Assembly: GCF_001298265.1 (NCBI RefSeq)
Contig: NZ_LGSZ01000040.1
Location: 124,001 to 188,000 of the forward strand
Length of the DNA stretch: 64,000 nucleotides
Source of the DNA: Allobosea vaviloviae
GTDB taxonomy: Bacteria; Pseudomonadota; Alphaproteobacteria; Rhizobiales; Beijerinckiaceae
Direction of reading: 5' to 3'
Position 1 is the first letter of the stretch. Each line of letters begins with the position of its first letter. Made by a program: the position numbers and the translations under genes. This document shows positions 54,364 to 63,211 of the stretch, one piece after another. The notes under the pieces were generated by a model. It did no database searches, was not told the DNA's origin, and saw only the letters and a list, made by a program, of their open reading frames with translations.

Positions 54364-54951
54364 ATGACCATGCAGGCGGTTGTGAAGCGGATGGGCGTGG
54401 CTCTGCTGGTCGCGGTCATGGCAGGACCTGCGCTGGCTCATACGGGTGTCGGCGCCGTGTATGGCTTCCAGGCCGGTCTGCTGCATCCCCTGCTGGGTGC
54501 GGATCATGTCCTGGCCATGGTCGCGGTCGGCCTCTGGGCCGGGCTGGTCGGCGGCAGGGCGCGCCTGGCCTATCCGCTCGCCTTCGTGGCGATGATGGTC
54601 GTCGCCGGCCTATGGGGCATGTCGGGGGCGGCCCTGCCGGGCGTCGAGATCGGCATCGCCGTCTCGGTCATCGTTCTCGGCCTTGCGATCGCCCTCAGGG
54701 CCACCCCGCCTCTGGCCGCGGGCGCGGCCGCCTGCGCCATCTTCGCGATCTTCCACGGCCATGCCCATGGCGCCGAACTGCCCGATGGAGCGGGTGCGTT
54801 CAGCTACGCGGCCGGTTTCGTGCTGGCGACGGTGGCGCTGCATGGCGCGGGCCTGGCAGCCGCCGGTGCGCTGGCGCAGCGCGCGCCGCTCCTGGCGCGG
54901 GTCGCCGGTGGCGGGCTGGCGCTGGCCGGCCTCGCCATTCTCGCCAGCTAG
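54364..54951 (+). CDS. hupE: HupE/UreJ-family nickel permease
   Basis: 195 residues with a signal sequence and about six membrane helices. The motif HPLLGADHVLAMVAVGLWAG (HX4-5DH) is the nickel-binding signature of HupE/UreJ. It follows ureG by 16 bp and probably supplies nickel to urease. Confidence 0.92.
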   Translation: MTMQAVVKRMGVALLVAVMAGPALAHTGVGAVYGFQAGLLHPLLGADHVLAMVAVGLWAGLVGGRARLAYPLAFVAMMVVAGLWGMSGAALPGVEIGIAVSVIVLGLAIALRATPPLAAGAAACAIFAIFHGHAHGAELPDGAGAFSYAAGFVLATVALHGAGLAAAGALAQRAPLLARVAGGGLALAGLAILAS

Positions 54952-55020
54952 GATTGACGTCCAGCCGCGGCAACCGCGTGGTACGCGACGGGCTGAGTGG
55001 CGGCTACTGCACCGGGGATC

Positions 55021-55605
55021 ATGAGGCCCGATCTGAAAATCCTGATCGTCGATGCCAACCCGGTGCGTGCGGCCATCATCGACGAGGGCCTGCGCGAGGC
55101 TGGCTTCACCGATCTCGTCCGCATCGGCGCGACGCACGGGCTTGTCGCCGCGATCGAGACACATGACCCCGATGTCGTGGTCATCGATCTGGAGGATCCC
55201 AGCCGCGATGCGCTGGCCGATATGTTCCTGGTCAGCCGCCATGTGAAACGGCCGATCACCATGTTCGTCGACCAGTCGGACTCCGCCTCGATCGAGGCCG
55301 CGGTCGAGGCCGGTGTCTCCGCCTATATCGTCGACGGGCTGAAGAAGGAGCGCATGCAGCCGATCCTCCAGACCTGCATCAGCCGCTTCAACGCCTTTCG
55401 CAAGCTGCGCGAGGAGCTCGACGAGGCCCGTTCCCAGCTCGAGGAGCGCAAGCTGGTCGATCGCGCCAAGGGCATTGTCATGCGCATGAAGAACCTGTCG
55501 GAGGACGAGGCCTATGCCCTGCTGCGACGCACGGCGATGAACGATAAGCGCAAGCTCGTCGATATCGCGCGCTCCATCATCACGGCCGCCGAGGTGCTGA
55601 AATGA
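55021..55605 (+). CDS. nasT: Nitrate-responsive antiterminator NasT (ANTAR)
   Basis: 194 residues from ATG 55021 (a GTG at 54997 would add eight). A receiver-like domain (LKILIVDANPVRAAIIDEGL, VVVIDLEDPS) is joined by a coiled coil to the ANTAR RNA-binding domain (LVDRAKGIVMRMKNLSEDEA, LRRTAMNDKRKLVDIARSII). Known NasT proteins bind paired hexaloop hairpins in leaders of nitrate genes when released from NasS. Such a leader is present at 56829-56924. Confidence 0.95.
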   Translation: MRPDLKILIVDANPVRAAIIDEGLREAGFTDLVRIGATHGLVAAIETHDPDVVVIDLEDPSRDALADMFLVSRHVKRPITMFVDQSDSASIEAAVEAGVSAYIVDGLKKERMQPILQTCISRFNAFRKLREELDEARSQLEERKLVDRAKGIVMRMKNLSEDEAYALLRRTAMNDKRKLVDIARSIITAAEVLK

Positions 55606-55618
55606 CCGAGGTGCTGAC

Positions 55619-56665
55619 ATGACCCTGCACCTGCGTGTCGGCTTCATGCCGCTGGTCGACTGCGCTCTCGTCGTCCTGGCGAAGGACGAAGGCTTCGCCG
55701 AGGCCGAGGGGCTCAACCTCGAACTGGTGCGCGAGGTCTCCTGGTCGAATCTGCGCGACAAGCTCAATGTCCGCCTGTTCGATGCCGCCCATATGCTGGG
55801 GCCAGCAGCGATTGCCGCGACGCTCGGCGTCGGCGGGGTCAGGGCGCCGATGGCGGTGCCGCTGGCGCTCAATCTCGACGGTGCGGCCATCACCGTCTCG
55901 GTTCGCCGCTATGAGGAACTGGCGCGGCTGGCCGATGGCGACATGGCCGATACGACCGTCTCGGCTCGCGCGCTTGCGGCCATGGTCGCGCGGCGAAAGG
56001 CGTCGGGCCTGCCGCCGCTGACATTTGCGGCGGTCTTCGGCTTCTCCAGCCACACCTATCTGCTCTGCGAATGGCTCGCCAAGTCAGGGCTGGTGCTTGG
56101 CACTGACATCCGCTTCGAGGTCGTGCCGCCGCCACAGACGGTCGAGGCCCTGACCAGCGGGCGCGTCGACGGCTTTTGCGCCGGCGCCCCATGGAACGCC
56201 GCGGCGGTGTCGGCCGGTGTCGGCGCGATGGTCCACAGCAGCACCGATCTCAGGCGCAACTGCACCGACAAGGTTCTCGCCTGGCAGGCTGACGATCTCG
56301 AGCGCCGCCCCGCAGCCGTTCGCAAGCTCACGGCCGCGATCCTGCGGGCCAGCGACTGGGCCTGCGACCCCGCCAACATCCCGCGCTTCGCCAGGCATCT
56401 TTCGGCGCATGACCGGCTGGCCCTGCCGGTCGATCTCCTCGAGCCCGTGCTACATTTCAATCTGGTGCAAGGCGCCGGCCGGCCGCCTCGGCAGGTCGAG
56501 CGCTTCATCCGCTTCGATCGTGCCGCGTTGCGGCCCGAACCGGCCCATGCCGACTGGATCCTGGCCGGGATGGAGCGCGCCGGCCAGATCGTTCGCACAC
56601 CCGATATGAGCGAGCAGGCGAGGGCGGTTTTCCGCCCTGCCTATTTCCCAGGCGGCGACGACTGA
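55619..56665 (+). CDS. nasS: Nitrate sensor NasS (NrtA/CmpA family)
   Basis: 348 residues without a signal peptide. HLRVGFMPLVDCALVVLAKD, SWSNLRDKLNVRLFDAAHML and VEALTSGRVDGFCAGAPWNA are the NrtA/CmpA-type periplasmic-binding fold, here cytoplasmic. Known NasS holds NasT inactive until nitrate or nitrite binds. It follows nasT by 13 bp. Confidence 0.93.
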   Translation: MTLHLRVGFMPLVDCALVVLAKDEGFAEAEGLNLELVREVSWSNLRDKLNVRLFDAAHMLGPAAIAATLGVGGVRAPMAVPLALNLDGAAITVSVRRYEELARLADGDMADTTVSARALAAMVARRKASGLPPLTFAAVFGFSSHTYLLCEWLAKSGLVLGTDIRFEVVPPPQTVEALTSGRVDGFCAGAPWNAAAVSAGVGAMVHSSTDLRRNCTDKVLAWQADDLERRPAAVRKLTAAILRASDWACDPANIPRFARHLSAHDRLALPVDLLEPVLHFNLVQGAGRPPRQVERFIRFDRAALRPEPAHADWILAGMERAGQIVRTPDMSEQARAVFRPAYFPGGDD

Positions 56666-56800
56666 TCGCCAGGGTTGCATCCTTTTTGTGCGGCCGTGGC
56701 CGTTTTGTGCGCCGCGGCATGGCCTCTCGTCGTCGTCGGCTCGGCCCGGGTCGCGGGCTAACGTATTACAATTCCAGCATCTGGTGGCCGCCTCCCGTCT

Positions 56801-56816
56801 TGGCATGATCCTTGAT
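56801..56816 (+). promoter_or_regulatory. Candidate sigma-54 (-24/-12) promoter for nrtA
   Basis: TGGCATGATCCTTGAT resembles the consensus TGGCAC-N5-TTGC; the -24 GG is exact and the -12 element reads GA instead of GC. A start about 12 bases downstream would place the 5' end near 56826, three bases before the first leader hairpin. This fits NtrC-controlled nitrate genes but is unproven. Confidence 0.45.
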
Positions 56817-56828
56817 TGGTTGAGAGCA

Positions 56829-56924
56829 ACGCGGCCAACGCTGCCCGCGTCATCCTCCGAACCGGAATGCACAGCAACGCCGCTGTCGAAACGTGCCTGC
56901 GGGCGCATTTCGCGCGGCGTTTTT
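56829..56924 (+). promoter_or_regulatory. NasT/ANTAR antitermination leader: two hexaloop hairpins and terminator
   Basis: Hairpin 1 (56829-56850): ACGCGG pairs with CCGCGT, one C-C mismatch, then a C-G pair closing hexaloop AACGCT. Hairpin 2 (56871-56886): ACAGC pairs with GCTGT around hexaloop AACGCC. Both loops have A at position 1 and G at position 4, the ANTAR recognition pattern. The terminator (56876-56924) uses AACGCCGC as its 5' arm, an inner stem capped by TGCG, and GCGGCGTT running into five T. Its 5' arm overlaps the loop and 3' arm of hairpin 2, so the two folds exclude each other: NasT binding should stop termination before nrtA. Confidence 0.85.
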
Positions 56925-56972
56925 CGTGTTCGGCGGCTGGCGGGCCTTCACTTTCACACCGAGAGGCGATCG

Positions 56973-58307
56973 ATGACCAGGACAATCGACACGAAGACAG
57001 TCGGCAACAAGCCCAAAGCGCACTCCATCAATGCCGGCCGCCGCCGGCTGCTCAAGCTCTCTGGCGCGGCCGCCTTGCTGAGCGCTGCCAGGCTGGCGCT
57101 GCCGTCGGGCGCCTTCGCGCAGGCGGCCGGCCCCGAGGTCAAGGGCACGCGGCTGGGCTACATCGCGCTGACCGATGCGGCTCCCCTGATCATCGCCAAG
57201 GAAAAGGGTCTCTACGCCAAATACGGCCTGCCCGACATGGACATCGCCAAGCAGGCCTCCTGGGGGGCGACGCGCGACAACATGGCGCTCGGCTTCAAGG
57301 CCAACGGCATCGATGGCGGCCATATCCTGCGTCCGAAGACGCATCTCTACGCCACCGGCAAGGTGATGCAGAACGGCCAGCCGCTGCCGATGTACACGCT
57401 GCTGAACCTGAACCAGGACGGCCAGGCGATCTCGGTCTCCAACGAATACAAGGACCTCAACGTCCAGAAGGATGCTTCGCCGCTGAAGCAGGCCTTCGAG
57501 CGCAAGAAGGCCGCCGGCAAGGAACTCACCGCTGCGATGACCTTCCCGGGCGGGACCCATGATCTCTGGATCCGCTACTGGCTCGCCGCCGGCGGTATCG
57601 ACCCCGACACCGACATCAAGGTCATCGTCGTGCCGCCGCCGCAGATGGTGGCGAACATGAAGGTCGGCACGATGGACTGCTTCTGCGTCGGCGAGCCCTG
57701 GAACGAGCAGCTCGTCAACCAGAACATCGGCTACACCGCGCTGACCACGGGCGAGCTCTGGGCGCGCCATCCCGAGAAAATCCTCGGCATGCGCGCCGAT
57801 TTCGTCGACGCCAACCCGAAGGCGACGCAGGCCATCCTGATGGCGGTGATGGAGGCTCAGCAATGGGCCGACAAGATGGAGAACCGTCAGGAGCTCTCCG
57901 AGATCGTTGGTCGGCGCCAGTGGTTCAACGTGCCGGTGACCGACATCAACAAGCGGCTCCAGGGCGACATCAACTACGGCAATGGCCGCGAGGCCAAGGG
58001 CACCGACCTCTACATGAAGTTCTGGGGCCAGGGCGGCACCGTTTCCTATCCCTGGAAGAGCCACGACACTTGGTTCGTTACCGAGAACATCCGCTGGGGC
58101 AAGTTCGACCCGAATTTCGACATCAAGGCCCTGGTCGACAAGACCAACCGTGCCGATCTCTGGCGCGAGGCGGCCAAGACGCTCGGCGTCGCCGATGCCG
58201 TCTCAGGGGATTCACGCGGCGTCGAGACCTTCTTCGACGGCGTGAAGTTCGATCCGGCCGCGCCGATGGACTACCTCAAGGCCCTCAAGATCAAGCGGGT
58301 CGCCTGA
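56973..58307 (+). CDS. nrtA: Nitrate ABC transporter substrate-binding protein
   Basis: 444 residues from ATG 56973 (GAGAGG upstream; the frame open from 56688 runs through the leader and is not used). A twin-arginine signal (RRRLLKLSGAAALL, residues 23-36) ends near GAFAQ. TRLGYIALTDAAPLIIAKEK, KQASWGATRDNMALG, GGIDGGHILRP-like sequence and DCFCVGEPWNEQLV are NrtA hallmarks. It captures nitrate for NrtB/NrtC. The next gene begins four bases after the stop. Confidence 0.95.
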   Translation: MTRTIDTKTVGNKPKAHSINAGRRRLLKLSGAAALLSAARLALPSGAFAQAAGPEVKGTRLGYIALTDAAPLIIAKEKGLYAKYGLPDMDIAKQASWGATRDNMALGFKANGIDGGHILRPKTHLYATGKVMQNGQPLPMYTLLNLNQDGQAISVSNEYKDLNVQKDASPLKQAFERKKAAGKELTAAMTFPGGTHDLWIRYWLAAGGIDPDTDIKVIVVPPPQMVANMKVGTMDCFCVGEPWNEQLVNQNIGYTALTTGELWARHPEKILGMRADFVDANPKATQAILMAVMEAQQWADKMENRQELSEIVGRRQWFNVPVTDINKRLQGDINYGNGREAKGTDLYMKFWGQGGTVSYPWKSHDTWFVTENIRWGKFDPNFDIKALVDKTNRADLWREAAKTLGVADAVSGDSRGVETFFDGVKFDPAAPMDYLKALKIKRVA

Positions 58308-58311
58308 TCCA

Positions 58312-59544
58312 ATGGCCGAGCCCCTGATCATCGTCGGGAAGGGTATGGCCGCAACGCGGCTGGTTGACGAGCTCAGCCAGCGCGCGCTCGGGCGCTATGC
58401 CATCGCGGTGATCGGGGCGGAAGACCGGCTGGCCTATAACCGGGTGCTGCTGTCGCCGCTGCTGGCGGGCGAGATCGCGGAGCCCGACATCGAGCTGAAG
58501 CCCGCCGCCTGGTGGAAGGCGCGCGGCGTCTCGACGCTCTATGGCCGCGCCGTCTCCGCCATCGACCGCGCGGCCAAGACGGTCGCGCTCGAAGGCGGCC
58601 TGAACCTGCCCTATGGCAAGCTCGTCCTTGCGACCGGATCGAAGCCGCTGAAGCCGCCCTTTCCGGGCGGCGACCTGCCTGGCGTCGCGACCTTCCGCGA
58701 CACCGCCGATGTCGGGATGATGCGGGCCTATGCCGGGCGCGGAGCGAAGATCGTCGTCATCGGCGGCGGCCTGCTCGGGCTCGAGGCGGCTTACGGCCTC
58801 TCCAGGGCCGGCGGACAGGTGACGCTGCTGCATCTCGTCGATCGGCTGATGGAACGCCAGCTCGATGCCGAGGGCGCCGCCCTGCTGGCCTCGGCGATCC
58901 GCGCGCTCGGCATCACCGTTCGTCTCGGCGCGGCCACCAAGGGCTTCGTCGGCACGGACAAGATCGAAGGCGTCGAATTGTCGGACGGGGAGGTGATCCC
59001 GGCCGATCTCGTCGTCATAGCCATCGGCGTGCGCCCCAATGCCGATCTCGCCAGGGCGGCGGGCGTCACCGTCAACCGCGGTATCGTCGTCGATGACGGC
59101 ATGGGCAGTGACGACGACAGCATCTTCGCCATCGGGGAATGCGCCGAGCATCGCGGCAGCGTCTACGGACTGGTCGAGCCGGCCTATGACCAGGCGCGCG
59201 TGCTGGCGACGCGGCTGGCGGGCAAGCCTGCCGTCTATCAGGGCTCGCTGCTTTCGACCAATCTCAAGGTCAGCGGCGTCGGCGTATTCTCGGCCGGCGA
59301 ATTCGAAGCCGGCGAGGGCGCCGAAACCGTCGTCCTGCGTGATCGCCTCGGTGGCATCTACCGCAAATTCGTGCTGCGCGACGGCAGGCTCGTCGGCTGT
59401 GTCCTCGTCGGGGATACGCAAGGCGCGCTGTTCTATCTCGGCCTGATCCGCTCCAGGCAGGACATCTCCGCCATCCGTGCCGATCTGCCCTTCGGCGAGC
59501 CCTATTGCATCGGCGATGCCTGCCGCGTCGGGGAGGCTGCCTGA
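58312..59544 (+). CDS. FAD/NAD(P)-dependent oxidoreductase of nitrate assimilation
   Basis: 410 residues. It has an N-terminal dinucleotide fold (IIVGKGMAATRLVDELSQRA), AYNRVLLSPLLAGEI, a second NADH-binding fold (VVIGGGLLGLEAAYGLSRAG), and an FAD site (GIVVDDGMGSDDDSIFAIGE). This is the NirB N-terminal/rubredoxin reductase-like type. Next to nasA it probably passes electrons from NAD(P)H to nitrate reductase (NasB-like role). No siroheme or nitrite reductase domains are attached, and no nitrite reductase gene is in the window. Confidence 0.88.
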   Translation: MAEPLIIVGKGMAATRLVDELSQRALGRYAIAVIGAEDRLAYNRVLLSPLLAGEIAEPDIELKPAAWWKARGVSTLYGRAVSAIDRAAKTVALEGGLNLPYGKLVLATGSKPLKPPFPGGDLPGVATFRDTADVGMMRAYAGRGAKIVVIGGGLLGLEAAYGLSRAGGQVTLLHLVDRLMERQLDAEGAALLASAIRALGITVRLGAATKGFVGTDKIEGVELSDGEVIPADLVVIAIGVRPNADLARAAGVTVNRGIVVDDGMGSDDDSIFAIGECAEHRGSVYGLVEPAYDQARVLATRLAGKPAVYQGSLLSTNLKVSGVGVFSAGEFEAGEGAETVVLRDRLGGIYRKFVLRDGRLVGCVLVGDTQGALFYLGLIRSRQDISAIRADLPFGEPYCIGDACRVGEAA

Positions 59545-59545
59545 G

Positions 59546-62251
59546 ATGCGCAGCGATGCAAACCTTCCCGGTCCCGGCGTTCCCGATGGCTCGATCCGCA
59601 CGACCTGCCCCTATTGCGGGGTCGGCTGCGGCGTGCTCGCCACGCCCGACGGCCGGGGCGGGGCTGCGATCGCTGGCGATCCCGCCCACCCGGCCAATCT
59701 CGGCCGGCTCTGCTCCAAGGGCTCGGCGCTGGCCGAGACCCTGGGGCTGGGCTCGCGCGTGCTGCACCCGCTGCGGCGCAACGATGCCGGTGGTTATGAC
59801 CGCGTGAGCTGGGACGTCGCGCTCGACGAGGTGACTGATGGCCTGAAGACGATCATCGAACGCGACGGGCCCGACGCGGTCGCGTTCTATCTCTCGGGCC
59901 AGCTTCTCACCGAGGACTACTACGTCGCCAACAAGCTGATGAAGGGCTTCATCGGTTCAGCCCATGTCGACACCAATTCGCGGCTCTGCATGTCCTCGAC
60001 GGTCGCCGGCCACAAGCGCGTGCTCGGCTCCGACACGGTTCCCGGCAATTACGAGGATCTCGACTCCGCCGATTTGATCGTGCTCGTCGGCTCCAACACG
60101 GCCTGGTGCCATCCGGTCCTGTTCCGGCGCATGCAGCAGAACCGGGCGCAGCGCGGCGCCCGCATCGTCGTCATCGACCCGCGCGTCACCGCGACGGCGG
60201 AGGACGCCGATATGATGCTGGCCATCAAGCCCGGCTCGGATTCGGTGCTGTTTGCCGGCCTGCTCGTGCATCTCGACGCCAATGGCCTGACCGATGCGAC
60301 CTATCTCGCCCGCCATGTCTCGGGCTACGACGAGGCGCTTGCCAATGCCCGCGAACTCGCCCCGACGGTTGCCAGCGTGGCCGAGCGCACGGGCCTGACG
60401 CCCGTCGCGATCACCAGCTTCTACGAATTATGGGGCGCCACGCCCGCCGTCGTCACGGCCTGGAGCCAGGGCGTCAACCAGTCGGCGCAGGGCACCGACA
60501 AGGTCGCCGCGATCCTGCACTGCCATCTCGCCACCGGCCGCATCGGCCGTCCCGGCGGTGGGCCGTTCTCCCTGACCGGCCAGCCCAATGCCATGGGCGG
60601 GCGCGAGGTCGGCGGGCTCGCCAACATGCTGGCGGCCCATATGGGCTATTCGCCGGCCGAGATCGACCGCCTCAGTCGCTTCTGGCAGGCACCGAACATG
60701 GCCCGCCACGAAGGCCTGAAGGCCGTCGCCATGCTCGACGCGGTCGCGCAGCAGCGCATTAAGGCGCTTTGGGTGATGGCGACGAACCCGGCCGTCTCGC
60801 TGCCGCGCGCCGATCAGGTCAAGGCCGCGCTCGGCAGCCTCGATCTCTTCGTCGTCTCCGAGAACGTGCTGTCCAACGATACGCTTTCGGCGAAGCCGCA
60901 TTTCATCCTCCCAGCCGCAGCCTGGGGCGAGAAGAACGGCACCGTCACCAATTCCGAGCGCCGCATCTCGCGCCAGCGCGCCTTCCTCGACCTGCCCGCC
61001 GAGGTGAAGCCGGATTGGTGGATCGTCTGCGAGGTCGCCAAACGCCTCGGCTTCGTCGAGGCCTTCACCTATGGCGGCCCCGACGAGATCTATGCGGAGC
61101 ACGCCGCGCTCTCGGCCTTCGAGAACGCCGGCACCCGCGATTTCGACATCGGCGCCCATGCCGGGTTGCCGAAGCGGGCCTATGACGCGCTGAAGCCGGT
61201 GCAGTGGCCTGCGCCGGCCGGCCAGCCGCTCGGCACGCCGCGCCTGTTCGCGCAAGGCGGTTTCTTCACCGGCGATGGCCGCGCCAGGATGGTGCCGCTC
61301 GCGGTGCCTGCGCTGGCGTCGGCGACGAGCGAGGCCCTGCCGCTGCTGCTCAACACCGGGCGCGTTCGCGACCACTGGCACACAATGACGCGCACAGGGC
61401 TCAGCCCGCGCCTCAGCGCCCATGCGTCCGAGCCCTGCGTCCACGTCCATCCAACGGATGCGGCCCGCTTCGGCCTGATCGAAGGCGGCTTCGCCCGCAT
61501 CGCCAATGCCTTTGGTGCGGTCGTGCTCAAGGTCGGGTTCGACGCAGGCGTTCCGCCGGGCTCGCTCTTCGCGCCGATCCACTGGTCCGCCGAGACGGCG
61601 TCGCATGCCCGCATTGGCGCCGCGGTCCAGCCGGCTTGCGACCCCTTCTCCGGCCAGCCCGAGATGAAGGCGACGCCGTCCTCGATCGCGCCCGTGGCCT
61701 ATGCCTCGCAGGGCTTCGTGCTCTCGCGCGACGGCTTTGCCCTGCCCGAGGGAAGCTGGTGGTCGAAGCTTGCGGTCGAGGGCAGCGAGGGCCGCCTCTT
61801 CGCCACCGACGCGACCTCGGCCGAACTGATGGAAAGCATCCGCGCCGCCTTCGGCGAGGACGGCCTGACCGAGATGATCGACAGCGAAGGCGGCGTCTAT
61901 CGCTGCGCCGTGATCAGGGACGGCGCGCTGATCGCCGCGCTTTTCATAGCTCCGGCCGGGCGCGCGCCGCTCTGGGACACGGTCAAGCTCGCCTTCGCCG
62001 ATGCCGGCGCCATGCCGGAGAACCGCCTCGCCTTGCTGGCCGGCCGCAGCCTCGACGGCGCGGCCGATCCCGGTCCGACCGTCTGCGCCTGCTTCGGCGT
62101 CGGGCTGAACGCGATCCGCGCTGCTTTCGCCGGCGGCGCGGCGACGCCCGAGGACATCGGCCGCCAGCTCAGGGCCGGAACCAATTGCGGCTCATGCCTG
62201 CCTGAAATCCGCCGGATCGGCGCGCAGTCACGCAGCCCGGTGGCGGCATGA
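59546..62251 (+). CDS. nasA: Assimilatory nitrate reductase catalytic subunit
   Basis: 901 residues from ATG 59546 (GGGAGG upstream). RTTCPYCGVGCGV (C21, C24, C28) starts the 4Fe-4S site; molybdopterin-binding blocks follow (MCSSTVAGHKRVLGSDTVPG, GSNTAWCHPVLFRRM, GGPFSLTGQPNAMGGREVGG). The C-terminus carries an extra BFD-like [2Fe-2S] domain (VCACFGVGLNAIRAAF, GTNCGSCLPEIRRI), common in NasA. It reduces nitrate to nitrite in the cytoplasm. Its stop overlaps an ATG at 62248 in nrtB. Confidence 0.96.
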   Translation: MRSDANLPGPGVPDGSIRTTCPYCGVGCGVLATPDGRGGAAIAGDPAHPANLGRLCSKGSALAETLGLGSRVLHPLRRNDAGGYDRVSWDVALDEVTDGLKTIIERDGPDAVAFYLSGQLLTEDYYVANKLMKGFIGSAHVDTNSRLCMSSTVAGHKRVLGSDTVPGNYEDLDSADLIVLVGSNTAWCHPVLFRRMQQNRAQRGARIVVIDPRVTATAEDADMMLAIKPGSDSVLFAGLLVHLDANGLTDATYLARHVSGYDEALANARELAPTVASVAERTGLTPVAITSFYELWGATPAVVTAWSQGVNQSAQGTDKVAAILHCHLATGRIGRPGGGPFSLTGQPNAMGGREVGGLANMLAAHMGYSPAEIDRLSRFWQAPNMARHEGLKAVAMLDAVAQQRIKALWVMATNPAVSLPRADQVKAALGSLDLFVVSENVLSNDTLSAKPHFILPAAAWGEKNGTVTNSERRISRQRAFLDLPAEVKPDWWIVCEVAKRLGFVEAFTYGGPDEIYAEHAALSAFENAGTRDFDIGAHAGLPKRAYDALKPVQWPAPAGQPLGTPRLFAQGGFFTGDGRARMVPLAVPALASATSEALPLLLNTGRVRDHWHTMTRTGLSPRLSAHASEPCVHVHPTDAARFGLIEGGFARIANAFGAVVLKVGFDAGVPPGSLFAPIHWSAETASHARIGAAVQPACDPFSGQPEMKATPSSIAPVAYASQGFVLSRDGFALPEGSWWSKLAVEGSEGRLFATDATSAELMESIRAAFGEDGLTEMIDSEGGVYRCAVIRDGALIAALFIAPAGRAPLWDTVKLAFADAGAMPENRLALLAGRSLDGAADPGPTVCACFGVGLNAIRAAFAGGAATPEDIGRQLRAGTNCGSCLPEIRRIGAQSRSPVAA

Positions 62252-62292
62252 CCATCAACGCATTCGAACGCATCAACCAGAGGAGAACCGGC

Positions 62293-63201
62293 ATGGGTCG
62301 GGCTGTCTTGAAGGAAGTGCCGGCGGGAGCGAAAGTCGTCGCGCTGCCGGGAGCCAATCCGGGCGTCGTGTCGCTTCCGGCCGCGGCAAGCAAGCCGCTA
62401 TCGGCGCGCCTTGCGCCCTGGCTGACCTCGCTTCTCGTCAACATCGTGCCGCCGTTGATCACGGTCGCGCTCATCCTGCTGTTCTGGCAGCTCGCCGCGC
62501 ATGGCCCGCAATCCTCGCTGCCGACGCCGACCAAGATCTGGGCCGAGGCGAAAGACCTCATCGTCGAACCGTTCTTCTGGAACGGCTCGCAGGATATCGG
62601 GCTCGGCTGGCGCATCCTGGTCTCGCTCCAGCGCGTCGCCATCGGCTTCAGCCTGGCGGCGATCGTCGGCGTGCTGCTCGGCGCGCTCGTCGGCCAGTCG
62701 GTCTGGGCGATGCGGGGCCTCGATCCGGTGTTCCAGGTGCTGCGCACCGTGCCGCCGCTGGCCTGGCTGCCGCTCTCGCTCGCGGCCTTCCGCGACAGCC
62801 AGCCCTCGGCGATTTTCGTGATCTTCATCACCGCGATCTGGCCGGTGATCATCAACACGGCGGTCGGCATCCGCAACATCCCGCAGGACTACCGCAACGT
62901 CGCGCGGGTGCTGCGGCTGAACCAGGTCGAGTTCTTCTTCAAGATCATGGTGCCCTCGGCGGCGCCCTACATCTTCACCGGCCTGCGGATCGGCGTCGGC
63001 CTGTCCTGGCTCGCCATCGTCGCGGCTGAGATGCTGACCGGCGGCGTCGGCATCGGCTTCTTCATCTGGGACGCGTGGAACTCCTCGCGCCTGTCCGACA
63101 TCATCGTGGCGCTGATCTATATCGGCGTCGTCGGCTTCTTTCTCGACCGTCTCGTCGCCTTCGTCGGCACCATCGTCACCCGCGGCACCTTGACCAACTG
63201 A
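62293..63201 (+). CDS. nrtB: Nitrate ABC transporter permease
   Basis: 302 residues from ATG 62293, supported by AGGAG seven bases upstream. An ATG at 62248 overlapping the nasA stop would add 15 residues and is the alternative. About six membrane helices; the EAA-type loop reads RNIPQDYRNVARVLRLNQVE. RTVPPLAWLPLSLAAFRDSQ and ADMLTGG-like AEMLTGGVGIGFFIWDAWN are NrtB hallmarks. nrtC follows 10 bp later. Confidence 0.94.
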   Translation: MGRAVLKEVPAGAKVVALPGANPGVVSLPAAASKPLSARLAPWLTSLLVNIVPPLITVALILLFWQLAAHGPQSSLPTPTKIWAEAKDLIVEPFFWNGSQDIGLGWRILVSLQRVAIGFSLAAIVGVLLGALVGQSVWAMRGLDPVFQVLRTVPPLAWLPLSLAAFRDSQPSAIFVIFITAIWPVIINTAVGIRNIPQDYRNVARVLRLNQVEFFFKIMVPSAAPYIFTGLRIGVGLSWLAIVAAEMLTGGVGIGFFIWDAWNSSRLSDIIVALIYIGVVGFFLDRLVAFVGTIVTRGTLTN

Positions 63202-63211
63202 GGAGGATGCG

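Larger units (their letters stand above)
56666..56972 (+). other. 307-bp regulatory spacer between nasS and nrtA (no gene)
   Basis: The stretch contains no credible ORF. The first ~130 bases hold GC-rich sequence without an assigned function. From 56801 on it carries a sigma-54-like promoter, two hexaloop hairpins and an intrinsic terminator (listed separately), followed by the ribosome-binding region GAGAGG before nrtA. Confidence 0.8.
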
